This document shows positions 34,621-43,667 of a stretch of DNA of 63,213 nucleotides, piece after piece. How positions within the stretch are numbered: the stretch's first letter is position 1; each line of letters starts with the position of its first letter. This stretch comes from an uncultured Glaciecola sp. (GTDB lineage: Bacteria; Pseudomonadota; Gammaproteobacteria; Enterobacterales; Alteromonadaceae). Both the position numbers and the translations under genes were made by a program. Below the pieces are notes generated by a model. The model saw only the letters and a program-made list of their open reading frames with translations. It did not search any database and was not told the DNA's origin. The stretch is from assembly GCA_947496235.1 (NCBI GenBank), contig CANMCE010000017.1:1-63213 (forward strand), in the 5' to 3' direction.

Positions 34621-34746
34621 ACCTAAACTTCCAAAACCTTTCTTATTAAAATACTCTAATCCCTTAGCTCGCGCTAATATCACTTTAGGAACATGCTTCT
34701 CTACACTGCGGTTATCAATTTAAAACCCAGTTAAAACGAGCGGTTT

Positions 34747-35253
34747 ATGAGTATCCTTGGAACCCTATTATCTGTTGGCCCTTCCGTCATTAGATTATTC
34801 TCGCAATCTCGCAATGATAATGTTGGAAAATCTGCGGGGATCTTGGCTGATGCCATTGAAGCATTTCAAAACAATCCTACCTCAAATGAAAGGTTACTTT
34901 TGCAAAGTACCATTGACAGTCTTGATCCTAATGAATTGAGTGAATTAAAAGTTGAGTTGGAGAAATTAGAGGTTGAAAAGAAAAAGCTGGTTCTAGAGCA
35001 TGACGAAACAATGCACACCCAACAGCAAGAGACCATTCGAACAAGTCAAGATATCAAAGGTGTCCGTCCCGCCATAGCTTCACGTCACTCCTGGTTTACG
35101 ATTGTATACATATTTGTGTTTGAACTCGCCGCAATTTTTGAAAAAGGATCAGGTTCAAATTGGGAAATTACGGTTCTTATTGCCTCCCCTACTTTGGCTT
35201 GGTTCGGGTTTAGAACGTGGGATAAATTTTCTAAACAAGGGGCGTCCGTTTAA
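34747..35253 (+). CDS. holin-like membrane protein
   Basis: A 168-residue protein. An N-terminal amphipathic stretch and a coiled centre (LSELKVELEKLEVEKKKLVL) precede two hydrophobic segments (TIVYIFVFELAAIF and ITVLIASPTLAWFGFRTW). The RPAIASRHSWF and PTLAWFGFRTWDKF pattern resembles phage 3TM-type holins found at this place in Mu-like phages. It would open the inner membrane at lysis. No endolysin gene is next to it. Confidence 0.68.
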   Translation: MSILGTLLSVGPSVIRLFSQSRNDNVGKSAGILADAIEAFQNNPTSNERLLLQSTIDSLDPNELSELKVELEKLEVEKKKLVLEHDETMHTQQQETIRTSQDIKGVRPAIASRHSWFTIVYIFVFELAAIFEKGSGSNWEITVLIASPTLAWFGFRTWDKFSKQGASV

Positions 35254-35474
35254 TGGATATTCACGACCAAGCACAAGCCAGAGATGACTTCTTTCGCCAA
35301 AACGCTTTAAAAAAACATAACAAAATTGCTTCTCAACCAGCAATAAAGATAGATACGAACGGGAATGCTCTTTGTATTCGTTGCGATAGTGATATTTCAG
35401 CGCGCCGTAAAATCATCCCCAACGCTCAACGTTGTATTGAATGCCAAGAAGACTTCGAAAAGGGGCTGCGCTGA
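35253..35474 (+). CDS. TraR/DksA-type C4 zinc-finger protein
   Basis: A 73-residue protein ending in CIRCDSDISARRKIIPNAQR followed by CIECQEDF, the four-cysteine zinc finger of TraR/DksA-like phage proteins, which bind RNA polymerase. It lacks the long coiled coil of DksA. Overlaps both neighbours (TAATG and TGATG). Confidence 0.86.
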   Translation: MDIHDQAQARDDFFRQNALKKHNKIASQPAIKIDTNGNALCIRCDSDISARRKIIPNAQRCIECQEDFEKGLR

Positions 35475-35851
35475 TGGATATTTTACTAACTCATATAAAC
35501 GAACATAAATTTGTTTATACCATGCTTTTAACTTTAATGGGTTTTGCTGCACTTTGGTGGTTGAGTCGATTCTTCGCCACCAAAAAAGAGCTTCAAGAAC
35601 AGCGTGAAGCAATCGAACGGCATCAGTTTGAGTTTGGATTACACAAAAAAGAACACTTCCAGTTAAGAGAAATGGTATTGGAGATAAATAGCCATATTAA
35701 ACATTTACCCACCGCTGCTGAAACAGCTGCAATGAAAGAGGAAATGGCGCTGTTGCGAGGCAGGTTAGAAGGTACAGAACCGCTATTAAAACAAATCTTA
35801 AACAATCAAAACATCCTGATTGAAAACGAACTTCGCGGAGATAAATCCTAA
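35474..35851 (+). CDS. DUF2730-like membrane-anchored coiled-coil protein
   Basis: A 125-residue protein with one membrane helix near residues 14-34 (FVYTMLLTLMGFAALWWL) and a coiled coil (KKELQEQREAIERHQFEFG). Layout and place match DUF2730 proteins of Mu-like phages, possibly spanin-like or lysis-associated, which is speculation. The ATG at 35474 overlaps the previous stop. Confidence 0.72.
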   Translation: MDILLTHINEHKFVYTMLLTLMGFAALWWLSRFFATKKELQEQREAIERHQFEFGLHKKEHFQLREMVLEINSHIKHLPTAAETAAMKEEMALLRGRLEGTEPLLKQILNNQNILIENELRGDKS

Positions 35852-36144
35852 TGCCACTTGATAATATTTTAAACGAACATCAGCGTTTGAGTATTCTTCA
35901 TTGCTTAGCCGCAATGGATGACTACAGAGCCAATAACAGCATAATCCAGTCGGTCTGTCAGCAATACGGCAACAATATGAGTACTGATAAGCTTGGTACC
36001 CATCTCTATTGGCTCAGAGAACAGGGGTTAATAGAGATTGAAAGTCATGAAAGTTATACCGTCGCTAAACTTACCTCTCGCGGTTTGGACGTTGAAAAGG
36101 GCATGGCAACTGTACCAGGTGTAAAACGACCAGGGATCCGATAA
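35851..36144 (+). CDS. VpaChn25_0724-family phage protein (winged helix)
   Basis: A 97-residue protein: LNEHQRLSILHCLAAMDDYR, ISTDKL-like helix and LYWLREQGLIEIESHESYTV, then TSRGLDVEKG. It fits the ArsR-like phage family near head genes in Mu-like phages. Function unknown. Overlaps both neighbours by one base or so. Confidence 0.72.
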   Translation: MPLDNILNEHQRLSILHCLAAMDDYRANNSIIQSVCQQYGNNMSTDKLGTHLYWLREQGLIEIESHESYTVAKLTSRGLDVEKGMATVPGVKRPGIR

Positions 36145-36350
36145 TGAATGCTCTTATCATTAAAGTTGTAATAAGTTTTATTGTTGGTGTTCAATGGGGA
36201 ATGGTGATTTTCGCCGTCCTTGGCGGAGTTCGAATTTCCAATTCGACAAAAGTCACCGCATTTTTTGTTATTTTAATTTTGCTAACCGCAGTTAATTATT
36301 TTTTGTTTAGACAGCTTAAGCGCATTGGTGGGCTAAATGACAAAGCGTAA
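36144..36350 (+). CDS. small phage membrane protein
   Basis: A 68-residue protein with two hydrophobic helices (VVISFIVGVQWGMVIFAVL and VTAFFVILILLTAVNYFLF). No family recognised. It overlaps the next gene by 14 bp. Confidence 0.62.
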   Translation: MNALIIKVVISFIVGVQWGMVIFAVLGGVRISNSTKVTAFFVILILLTAVNYFLFRQLKRIGGLNDKA

Positions 36351-36588
36351 AGTGGCAACCAAAAAAGAAAAAGAATTGATACGGAAATTAGCTGAAGCAT
36401 TTGTTTGTGAAGAGATTAGCAAAGAAGTCGTTGGTGCACAAGATCCTAAGCTTGGGAAGGATTATCTAAATTTATTGCGAAATGAGTGTCCTGACTATTT
36501 TCGGCTGTTGGACGAACTGAGAAATGTAATTCCTTCAGTAAAGAAGCAGTTGTTCAAATCTTTAAAAGAGGGGCTACAGCGTGACTGA
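36337..36588 (+). CDS. Mu gp26-position small protein
   Basis: An 83-residue, charged, helical protein (KKEKELIRKLAEAFVCEE). It lies immediately before the DUF3486 gene, the place of Mu gp26. No motif recognised. Overlaps both neighbours. Confidence 0.6.
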   Translation: MTKRKVATKKEKELIRKLAEAFVCEEISKEVVGAQDPKLGKDYLNLLRNECPDYFRLLDELRNVIPSVKKQLFKSLKEGLQRD

Positions 36589-37153
36589 TAAGAAAACCAG
36601 AGGCAAGCCTAGTAAGATTGATCAACTTCCAGAAGATATAAAGACAGAGTTAATTGAGCTACTTCGAGATAAATCAGTTACTCAAACAGAAGTGCTGCAG
36701 CGCGTAAATGGGCTTATAGAGGCCGCAGGTTTACCAGAAGATGAGCAGCTATCTCGCAGTGGTTTAAATCGCTATGCAACGCGCATGGCGACTGTGGGTA
36801 GTCGCATTCAAGAGGCGCGTGAGGTTTCCAAGCAATGGGTTGACCAATTAGGCGGTAAGCCGACTGGAGAAGTGTCTAAGGTGCTAATAGAAATGGTGCG
36901 CACTTTAGCATTTGACCAGGTATTAAAACTCTCAGAATCAGGTGCCGTGGTAGAGCCTAAGTTCATAAAGGAGTTGGCCATTGGTGTTGAGAAACTAGAA
37001 AAGGCCGCTAGTGAATCAACTAAACGCGAACGAGAGATTCGAAAAGCAATGGCCGAAGAAGCTGCAGAACGCGCAGAAAGTGCAGCAAAAGCCGCAGGGC
37101 TTACAAGTGAAGGCGCAGCTCAAATTAAACGTGAAATTCTGGGGATAGCCTGA
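36581..37153 (+). CDS. DUF3486 protein, likely small terminase subunit (Mu gp27-like)
   Basis: A 190-residue protein matching DUF3486: RGKPSKIDQLPEDIKTELI, then LSRSGLNRYATRMATVG. Family members sit before the large terminase and probably recognise phage DNA for packaging. GTG start at 36581, overlapping the previous gene. Helical C-terminus rich in Ala and Glu. Confidence 0.86.
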   Translation: MTDKKTRGKPSKIDQLPEDIKTELIELLRDKSVTQTEVLQRVNGLIEAAGLPEDEQLSRSGLNRYATRMATVGSRIQEAREVSKQWVDQLGGKPTGEVSKVLIEMVRTLAFDQVLKLSESGAVVEPKFIKELAIGVEKLEKAASESTKREREIRKAMAEEAAERAESAAKAAGLTSEGAAQIKREILGIA

Positions 37154-38808
37154 TGAAATTGCCCCCCCAATCAACCGAAACACCAAAAGAAATACAGCCT
37201 AGTAAATCCCAATATCAAAAAGCGATAGAGCAAAGCGATAGACTGGAAACTCGCTTTGGCTTACCAACGTTTATCCCCTTTGATGAAAATGAACTATTAC
37301 TTGGGTACCAGAAACGTTGGATTGCTGACGATTCCCCTTTAAAAATTGCAGAGAAGTCGAGACGAACCGGTATCACTTGGGCGGAAGCTGCTGATGCCGT
37401 TCTAACGGCCAGTAAAAGCAAAGAAGCCAAAGGAACCAATCACTTTTACGTTGGTTCCAATAAAGAAATGGCCAGAGAGTTTATTGATGCAGCCGCAATG
37501 TGGGCTCAAGCATTCAATAAAGCAGCTGGAGACATAGAAGAAGAACTGTTTATAGATGATGGTCAAGAAGGTAAGGAAATTCTTACATTTGTGATCCATT
37601 TTGCCAGTGGTTTTAAAATCCAAGCATTGAGTTCGAAACCTTCCAATCTCCGTGGTATGCAAGGTAACGTTACAATTGATGAGGCTGCCTTTCATTTGCT
37701 TTTAGCTGAAGTGTTAAAAGCAGCTCTAGCTCTTACCATGTGGGGAGCGAAAGTGCGATTGATTAGTACTCACAATGGGTCGGACAATCAATTTAACCAA
37801 CTAATAGAAGAAAGTCGAGCGGGAAAAAAGCGTTATAGCATTCACCGCATCACCTTAGATGACGCTTGTAATGAAGGGTTGTATCAGCGTATTTGTCAAC
37901 GACTGGGTGAACCTTGGTCCATTGAGCGTGAAGAGCAGTGGAAGGCCGATTTACTTCGAGATACTGCAAGCCAAGAAGATGCGCTAGAAGAATACTATTG
38001 TGTGCCTAAATCAGGGGGTGGCGCTTATATTAGCCGAGCGTTGATTGATAAAGCCATGATAAAGCCTGGAGAAAATGGCCAACCTATTGTTATACGTTAC
38101 AAACAGACGCCTGATTGGAATCAAATGCGTCCAGACCTACGTGAAGCGGATATAAAAGATTGGTGCAAAGAAGTATTACTGCCTGAGTTGATGAAGTTAG
38201 ATCCAAATGTGCGTCATTGCCTTGGTGAGGATTTTGCGCGTTCGGGCGACTTAACTTGTCTATGGGTAGGCGCGATTCAGCAGGACCTTAGTTTTATTGT
38301 TCCTTTGGTAATAGAGCTGCGAAATATCCCCTATAAGCAACAAGAGCAAATTTTATTTTACATCATTGATCGGTTGCCACGCTTTATTGGTGCGCATCTA
38401 GACGCTACTGGGAATGGTGAATATTTAGCAGAACAGGCCGTTGATAAATACGGTGCCGGTTTGGTTGAAGCCGTGAAAATATCAGAATCTTGGTACCGAG
38501 AAAACATGCCTATCATGAAAGCCTACTACGAAGATTTTGAGATGGTTATTCCAAAAGATGCAGACATCTTAGATGACCTTCGTTCCATCCAAATAAACAA
38601 TCGCGGCGTTCCTCGAATCCCAGAAACTAAAACAGATGATAAAAAAGAACGGCATGGAGACAGTGCAATTGCCTGCTGCATGATGGTGGGTGCTTCCAAA
38701 ATGGAAGGCGGAGAAATTGATTATATTTCCATAGGTCGATCGCAACAAAACGCAAATCTACCTGTGCACGATGATGATGTGCAATTACCAAACACGGGGT
38801 GCTTTTAA
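37153..38808 (+). CDS. large terminase subunit (Mu gp28-like)
   Basis: A 551-residue packaging ATPase-nuclease. The ATPase part has EKSRRTGITWAEA (Walker A-like) near residue 64 and VTIDEAAFH (Walker B) near 175. The RNase-H-like nuclease has HCLGEDFARSGDLT near 355, GAHLDATGNGE near 415 and HGDSAIACCMM near 500, supplying acidic residues. All motifs intact. TGATG and TAATG overlaps on both sides. Confidence 0.94.
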   Translation: MKLPPQSTETPKEIQPSKSQYQKAIEQSDRLETRFGLPTFIPFDENELLLGYQKRWIADDSPLKIAEKSRRTGITWAEAADAVLTASKSKEAKGTNHFYVGSNKEMAREFIDAAAMWAQAFNKAAGDIEEELFIDDGQEGKEILTFVIHFASGFKIQALSSKPSNLRGMQGNVTIDEAAFHLLLAEVLKAALALTMWGAKVRLISTHNGSDNQFNQLIEESRAGKKRYSIHRITLDDACNEGLYQRICQRLGEPWSIEREEQWKADLLRDTASQEDALEEYYCVPKSGGGAYISRALIDKAMIKPGENGQPIVIRYKQTPDWNQMRPDLREADIKDWCKEVLLPELMKLDPNVRHCLGEDFARSGDLTCLWVGAIQQDLSFIVPLVIELRNIPYKQQEQILFYIIDRLPRFIGAHLDATGNGEYLAEQAVDKYGAGLVEAVKISESWYRENMPIMKAYYEDFEMVIPKDADILDDLRSIQINNRGVPRIPETKTDDKKERHGDSAIACCMMVGASKMEGGEIDYISIGRSQQNANLPVHDDDVQLPNTGCF

Positions 38809-40385
38809 TGGATATCTTTGAAGTTGACGGTGTGCGCTACAGATTGCGCAGCAAAGAGCTAAAAACAAAACAATCGGAGCAGCTGCCAAATGTTGCTCAC
38901 CTAAAACGAGAGTATGATGATCACCCCTCTTCAGGTTTAACGCCAGCCAAACTTGCAAGCATTATGCGAGATGCAGAGCATGGTTTGCTTATGCAGCAGT
39001 GTTATTTGGCAGAGGATATTGAAGAGAAAGATGGACACATTTACGCTGAATTGTTTAAGCGAAAAATGGCGTTAACTTCAATTCCCTTTACAGTAGAGCC
39101 GCCTCGTAATGCATCTTCCCAAGAACAAAAAGATGCTGCAGCTATTGAGGATATGTTGAAAGACATAGATTGTTTTTCATCGGTGCTATTTGATATGGCA
39201 GATGGCATCTTAAAAGGCTTTTCAAATATTGAGTTTACATGGGATATGTATAACAACTGGCGTATTCCGACAGGATTTGAGCATAAACCAGCTTCTTGGT
39301 TTCAGCTAGATATCAACGACCAGCGTAAGATTCGACTAAGAGATAACACTGCCGAAGGTGAAGCGCTTAGGCCGCTGAATTGGTTGCAACATCGCCACTC
39401 TGCAAAATCAGGTTATCCAGCTCGTCAAGGATTAGTTCGTCAGCTTGCGTGGCCATTTATCTTCAAGAATTATTCAGTGAGAGATTTGGCGGAGTTTTTA
39501 GAAATATTTGGAGTGCCTATACGAATAGGTAAATATCCATCTGGCGCGACACCTGCAGAAAAGGCAAAACTATTACAAGCCGTGGTGGGTATAGGTCACA
39601 ATGCAGGGGGAATAATCCCTAAAGGCATGGAAATTGATTTTCATGATGCAGCCAAAGGTGGAGGTTCTGATCCATTTATGACAATGATGTCCTGGTGCGA
39701 AAGAACGCAATCAAAAGCTATATTAGGACAGACCTTAACAGCTGAACAAGGTAATACAGGGTCTCAAGCATTAGGAAATGTGCATAATGAAGTTAGGATT
39801 GAAATTCGTGATCATGATTTATCTCAATTGGCCAATACATTAAATCGCGATCTCGTTTTGCCAATGTACATGTTAAATGGCAAAAGCTATAACGGCGATC
39901 CGAGAAGAAAGCCGCGCCTAATATTTGATATACAAGAACCTGAAGATTTAAAGCTTTGGAGTGATGCGATCCCTAAACTGGTCGATGTAGGATACAAAAT
40001 ACCTCTTAACTATGCGCATCAAAAATTACAGATCCCCTTGCCTGAAAATGATGAAGAAGTGCTTTCAATTGTTAACCAGGTCACGCCTGAACCTCAAGTT
40101 CAAGCCGAATTGAAAGCTGGAGTAGCTGCATTAAGGGTTCAATCTGATGAAGATGCTGCAGATGCCTTTTCTACCCGCGCCAAGATTGAAGGTGCTAAAA
40201 CCCTTATTGCTTTAATGAAGCCTATAGAAGAGTTAATAGAAAACGCTGAGAGTCTAGAAGATTTGCTGGATTCATTATTAGCACTTGAAAATAGATTGCC
40301 TACTGAGCAATTTGAAGTGCTCTTAGCTAAAGCGCTTGCAGCTTCAGAACTCGCTGGTCAATTCGATGTTACACAGGGGGAGTAA
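38808..40385 (+). CDS. DUF935 portal protein (Mu gp29-like)
   Basis: A 525-residue portal protein, the dodecameric channel through which DNA enters the capsid. SIMRDAEHGLLMQQCYLAED, EFTWDMYNNWRIPTGFEHKP and RQGLVRQLAWPFIFKNYSVR are DUF935-type regions, and the PRKPRLIFDIQEPEDL part is near residue 375. ATG 38808 overlaps the terminase stop. Confidence 0.93.
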   Translation: MDIFEVDGVRYRLRSKELKTKQSEQLPNVAHLKREYDDHPSSGLTPAKLASIMRDAEHGLLMQQCYLAEDIEEKDGHIYAELFKRKMALTSIPFTVEPPRNASSQEQKDAAAIEDMLKDIDCFSSVLFDMADGILKGFSNIEFTWDMYNNWRIPTGFEHKPASWFQLDINDQRKIRLRDNTAEGEALRPLNWLQHRHSAKSGYPARQGLVRQLAWPFIFKNYSVRDLAEFLEIFGVPIRIGKYPSGATPAEKAKLLQAVVGIGHNAGGIIPKGMEIDFHDAAKGGGSDPFMTMMSWCERTQSKAILGQTLTAEQGNTGSQALGNVHNEVRIEIRDHDLSQLANTLNRDLVLPMYMLNGKSYNGDPRRKPRLIFDIQEPEDLKLWSDAIPKLVDVGYKIPLNYAHQKLQIPLPENDEEVLSIVNQVTPEPQVQAELKAGVAALRVQSDEDAADAFSTRAKIEGAKTLIALMKPIEELIENAESLEDLLDSLLALENRLPTEQFEVLLAKALAASELAGQFDVTQGE

Positions 40386-40682
40386 ATGTCTGAATTCGAC
40401 AAATGTCCCCATTGCAGGTTAAGCAGTTCAGGTGCAAATCAGAAAGAGTACTGGGCGTTAATCGAACGCTATGAACGGTTAGCGCTTGATACAAAAAACG
40501 AAAGGGAGTTAGTGTCAGCAGCGAAACATAGATTATCAATGATTGCCATTGATGTTCGCAGTATGTCTGATCCAAATGCACTGTGTTACGAGGAAGACTA
40601 TCACCATCTACATGTCGCAAGAAATCTACTTGTCAGTGCAGCAAACATAAAAGCTGAGCGGGACAAAGGCAATGAGCGTTGA
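40386..40682 (+). CDS. hypothetical protein between portal and gpF
   Basis: A 98-residue, helical, charged protein. Near the N-terminus CPHCRLSSSG is a CxxC pair that could bind metal. No family recognised. It overlaps gpF by 11 bp. Confidence 0.6.
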   Translation: MSEFDKCPHCRLSSSGANQKEYWALIERYERLALDTKNERELVSAAKHRLSMIAIDVRSMSDPNALCYEEDYHHLHVARNLLVSAANIKAERDKGNER

Positions 40683-42084
40683 ATACGGAAATCTTAAATT
40701 TGAAGAGGCGATAAAATATTTTCGAAAGAAAATTAACCTTCCCTCTTCGCGCTGGGCTGAAATTTTCAGGGCGCAAAATACCGTAGCTTTTCATGTTGCC
40801 GGTGCGATGAAAACAGAGCTTATAAATGATTTTCGTTCTATGGTAGATGATGCGATTGCGAATGGAAAAAGTTTATCCTGGTTCAAGGCAAACTTTAAAC
40901 AGGTTGCGCAAAAGCATGGATGGCAGTTCAACGGTTCCCCCAGTTGGCGCGCAAACATCATATACGGGACAAATTTACGCCAAGCATACAACGCTGGTCG
41001 ATATACTCAACTACAGAATTTTGAGTTTTGGCGTTACAAGCATGGTGATAGTCGCCAACCTAGAATTCACCATAAAGCCAAAGACCAGCTTGTGTTGCCT
41101 AAGTCTGATCCTTTCTGGGATGTTTGGTTTCCTCAAAATGGTTGGGGCTGCAAGTGTAAGGTATTTGGTGAAACTCAGCGCAGTTTGCAACGTAAGGGTT
41201 TAAACGTCGGTAGCTCTCCAAGAATACAAACGCGAGAATGGATTGATAAGGCTACTGGAGAAACCCATCAGGTACCCATTGGAATAGATCCAGGATTTGA
41301 TTATTCACCTGGCACCACATCGCCCGTTCCCATGCTAAAAAAAAGAAAGGCTCAGGCAAAGAAAGCGCAGCAGCTGCCAGAGAGGCATGTTCCTACGGTT
41401 TTCAGTACAGTGCGCAATGTTGCTGTTGATAACTTTAATTGGGTTGCCGCACAATTACTGCATTCTAAAGCAAAAGAACAAACAGAAAAACTCATTGCCT
41501 TTTTAAATAAATATCAAACCAAAACGGTTGTTATAAAATCTGCGCAAATGCGAATTGGTAAGTCGTCCAGAGCCATTGCGCAAGAAGTAGCGAGTTATTT
41601 GGAAACTGATATTTATAGAGCCTTAGTGATGTTTACCACTCGTGGCCGCCGTCAACCACTCGGTTTCACCAACCGAGCTTTTAATCACGTTGTAGTTAAA
41701 GCCGGAACTAAACATAATTTATCAAAAGTGAACACCGCTGAAATGTTGGCTGGAATAGACACTATAATACGTCAAGGGATTGAAGATGCGCCTTTGAAGA
41801 AGTGGCGTTGGTGGGGAAGTGGCCAAGCAACGGAAAAGTATATGGATGATCATAATGCAACCTTTATTACATGGCTGCATGAAATGGGTCATCAAGTGCA
41901 TTACAAATCAGGGTTAGCAAAACCGCCAACAAATTTAAGTATTTCGCAATATGGAAGCACAAACGAACGCGAGTGGTTTGCTGAGCATTTTGTATTTTAT
42001 GTATTGGGTTACGATACAATGCGAGAGTTATGGCCAGAGGTGGCGTCATACTTCGATGATATTCTACAAAAGGTATTACAATGA
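40672..42084 (+). CDS. gpF-like minor head protein with C-terminal zincin-like domain
   Basis: A 470-residue protein. Residues 1-170 are the phage Mu gpF / SPP1 gp7 head morphogenesis domain (NIIYGTNLRQAYNAGRYTQL and PFWDVWFPQNGWGCKCKV). Residues from about 330 carry FITWLHEMGHQVHY (HExxH with a further His) and EREWFAEHFVFYV, which would supply a third ligand, like a zinc metallopeptidase. gpF proteins often carry different C-terminal enzymes, perhaps delivered with the DNA. The catalytic activity is inferred from motif only. Confidence 0.88.
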   Translation: MSVEYGNLKFEEAIKYFRKKINLPSSRWAEIFRAQNTVAFHVAGAMKTELINDFRSMVDDAIANGKSLSWFKANFKQVAQKHGWQFNGSPSWRANIIYGTNLRQAYNAGRYTQLQNFEFWRYKHGDSRQPRIHHKAKDQLVLPKSDPFWDVWFPQNGWGCKCKVFGETQRSLQRKGLNVGSSPRIQTREWIDKATGETHQVPIGIDPGFDYSPGTTSPVPMLKKRKAQAKKAQQLPERHVPTVFSTVRNVAVDNFNWVAAQLLHSKAKEQTEKLIAFLNKYQTKTVVIKSAQMRIGKSSRAIAQEVASYLETDIYRALVMFTTRGRRQPLGFTNRAFNHVVVKAGTKHNLSKVNTAEMLAGIDTIIRQGIEDAPLKKWRWWGSGQATEKYMDDHNATFITWLHEMGHQVHYKSGLAKPPTNLSISQYGSTNEREWFAEHFVFYVLGYDTMRELWPEVASYFDDILQKVLQ

Positions 42085-42281
42085 AACTTTTAGAAGCAGC
42101 GCAAGAAATACTAGCATTAGAGCCGTTACCAGACGATGCGCCAAAAAGACTTCAGGAGCTATCCGATGCTGCTGAAGGTGAGGAACAGTTTCAAATTGAT
42201 ATGCTGCTTGAAGCGATGCACGAAAGTGCCTCGATTGAGCAATTGATGAAATGGATGGAAAGTGACAATGGCAGGAACTAG
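42081..42281 (+). CDS. hypothetical small head-region protein
   Basis: A 66-residue, very acidic, helical protein (LLEAAQEILALEPLPDDAPK). Overlaps gpF by 4 bp and gpG by 14 bp, so it is translated in the same operon. No family recognised. Confidence 0.58.
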   Translation: MKLLEAAQEILALEPLPDDAPKRLQELSDAAEGEEQFQIDMLLEAMHESASIEQLMKWMESDNGRN

Positions 42282-42711
42282 AGTTCGTGTTGATGTTGTT
42301 GGTATGGATCGGGTCCATAAAAAGCTGAATAAGCTTCTTCAAAAAGGGAGAACACTCGAACCAGCATTTGCCGAAATTGGCGAATACTTGAAGGAAGCTA
42401 CGCAAGAACGGATGAATCTGCAATTAGATCCAAGCGGAAAATCTCATGAACCATTGGCACCTGAGACAGTTAGGCGCAAGAAAGGCAAAGGTCACATTTT
42501 ACGAGAAGAAGGATACCTAATGGATACGTTGCATTATTCAGCGTTCGCCAGAGGACTTCTGCTTGGAACAGATTTAGAATATGCAGCAACACACCAATTC
42601 GGAAGAGAAGAGGATGGCATCCCTGCCCGTCCGTTTTTGGGTTTAACAACTTCGCCTTGGAGCGATGCTGATGAAATCGTGGAAATATTAAAAGGTCATT
42701 TAGATGGATAA
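42268..42711 (+). CDS. gpG-like virion morphogenesis protein
   Basis: A 147-residue protein that fits the Mu gpG (phage virion morphogenesis/tail completion) family: RVHKKLNKLLQKGRTLEPAF, then DPSGKSHEPLAPETVRRKKG and YAATHQFGREEDGIPARPFL. ATG 42268 is preferred to GTG 42262 for spacing from GGAAAG. It overlaps the next gene by 8 bp. Confidence 0.87.
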   Translation: MAGTRVRVDVVGMDRVHKKLNKLLQKGRTLEPAFAEIGEYLKEATQERMNLQLDPSGKSHEPLAPETVRRKKGKGHILREEGYLMDTLHYSAFARGLLLGTDLEYAATHQFGREEDGIPARPFLGLTTSPWSDADEIVEILKGHLDG

Positions 42712-43045
42712 TATACACGGCAAACCTTTTGCTATGACGTTTGATTTTGAATTAGATGAAAAGCTAACAACAGACTTGGCGACGCATATAGGGTTGATTG
42801 ATACATCTATTTGTAAAGATACCTTTGGAGAGTTTAAAGCTTATTGGGTAGGACAACCAAATCGGTGGCATACTTTGTATCAATGGCATCTAAAGTATGT
42901 TCAGCAACTAAAGCGCAAACGAACTACATTTTCATCAAAACAAAATACAGTGGTTGGGTACCAGTCTGTTCCAAGAGCCGAAAATGCTGCTAATTTAGTC
43001 ACAGACGAAAATACCAAAGCGCTATTAAATCGTTACAAACAGTAA
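42704..43045 (+). CDS. hypothetical head-region protein
   Basis: A 113-residue protein (FGEFKAYWVGQPNRWHTLYQ is its most distinct segment). It overlaps the gpG stop and ends the rightward block before the moron region. Helical C-terminus. No family recognised. Confidence 0.6.
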   Translation: MDNIHGKPFAMTFDFELDEKLTTDLATHIGLIDTSICKDTFGEFKAYWVGQPNRWHTLYQWHLKYVQQLKRKRTTFSSKQNTVVGYQSVPRAENAANLVTDENTKALLNRYKQ

Positions 43046-43047
43046 AA

Positions 43048-43070
43048 CGCTCAGAATGGCATTCTAAGCG
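43048..43070. other. palindrome at the end of the head block
   Basis: CGCT-C-AGAATG-G-CATTCT-A-AGCG is a 23-bp near-perfect inverted repeat, 2 bp after the stop of the preceding gene and between converging genes. It could be a bidirectional terminator stem or an operator. No T-run follows. Confidence 0.45.
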
Positions 43071-43186
43071 GTTAAGAATTGTGTAGTGTTGCCGTTATTG
43101 CAATTAAGAAGAGTTAAACAGTTCTGAGGCGATTTAAACGGCAAATAATATTATTTAGATTGATTTCTCAAGCGGATTACCCTCTT

Positions 43187-43417
43187 TTAACCTGGTTGAG
43201 GCTTTTTCAGTTCAGGTTCGGCTATCGACCTTAACTCTTGGCATACACTCTCTAACAATAGAGAGACACCTAAAGGCTCCAATAGCGAAAAATCATCAAT
43301 TTGGGCAATTAACTGTTTTAAAGTGTTTAGTTGGAGATATAATTCACCAATCTTTTCTCTATCAGCAAAGGTAAGGCTTTGGATCTTTATTATGGAAATG
43401 GGTTCAGGATGCAACAT
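43187..43417 (-). CDS. minus-strand small protein in the moron region
   Basis: A 76-residue helical protein (ADREKIGELYLQLNTLKQLI) with AAAGGA upstream of its ATG. It is the only minus-strand gene in the late region, which suggests expression from its own promoter in the lysogen. No family recognised. Confidence 0.6.
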   Translation of the reverse strand: MLHPEPISIIKIQSLTFADREKIGELYLQLNTLKQLIAQIDDFSLLEPLGVSLLLESVCQELRSIAEPELKKPQPG

Positions 43418-43667
43418 GATAATTCCTTTAAATAACTTATGTAATCAAACTAGTTTCCTCTGGTTTGATGGTGTAAACATGGGATACCCCTCTCGTAGTA
43501 TCTAATAGTTAAAAGATTTTTATATTATTTGTGTGTTTGTTTTTCGTTTGGTTATTGTTATTTCGCACAATAAACGAACAACTTTGCTGTAAATGTTAAA
43601 TCTCATAATGTGAATATAGTATTTTATAACCTGTCTTATATTAGATAAATTTTAAGGATGAATATTT
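43418..43667. promoter_or_regulatory. divergent promoter region of the moron pair
   Basis: A+T-rich, between the minus-strand 76-residue gene and the plus-strand lipoprotein gene. GATAC and GTATC form an inverted repeat around 43483-43500. TTAGATAAAT (43641-43650) could be part of a -10 region. Base composition is richer in A+T than the flanking head genes. Confidence 0.4.

Noticed and set aside
36581..37153. Mom or Gin-type invertible tail genes
   Set aside because: No serine invertase, mom-like gene or inverted tail-fibre segment was seen anywhere in the prophage.
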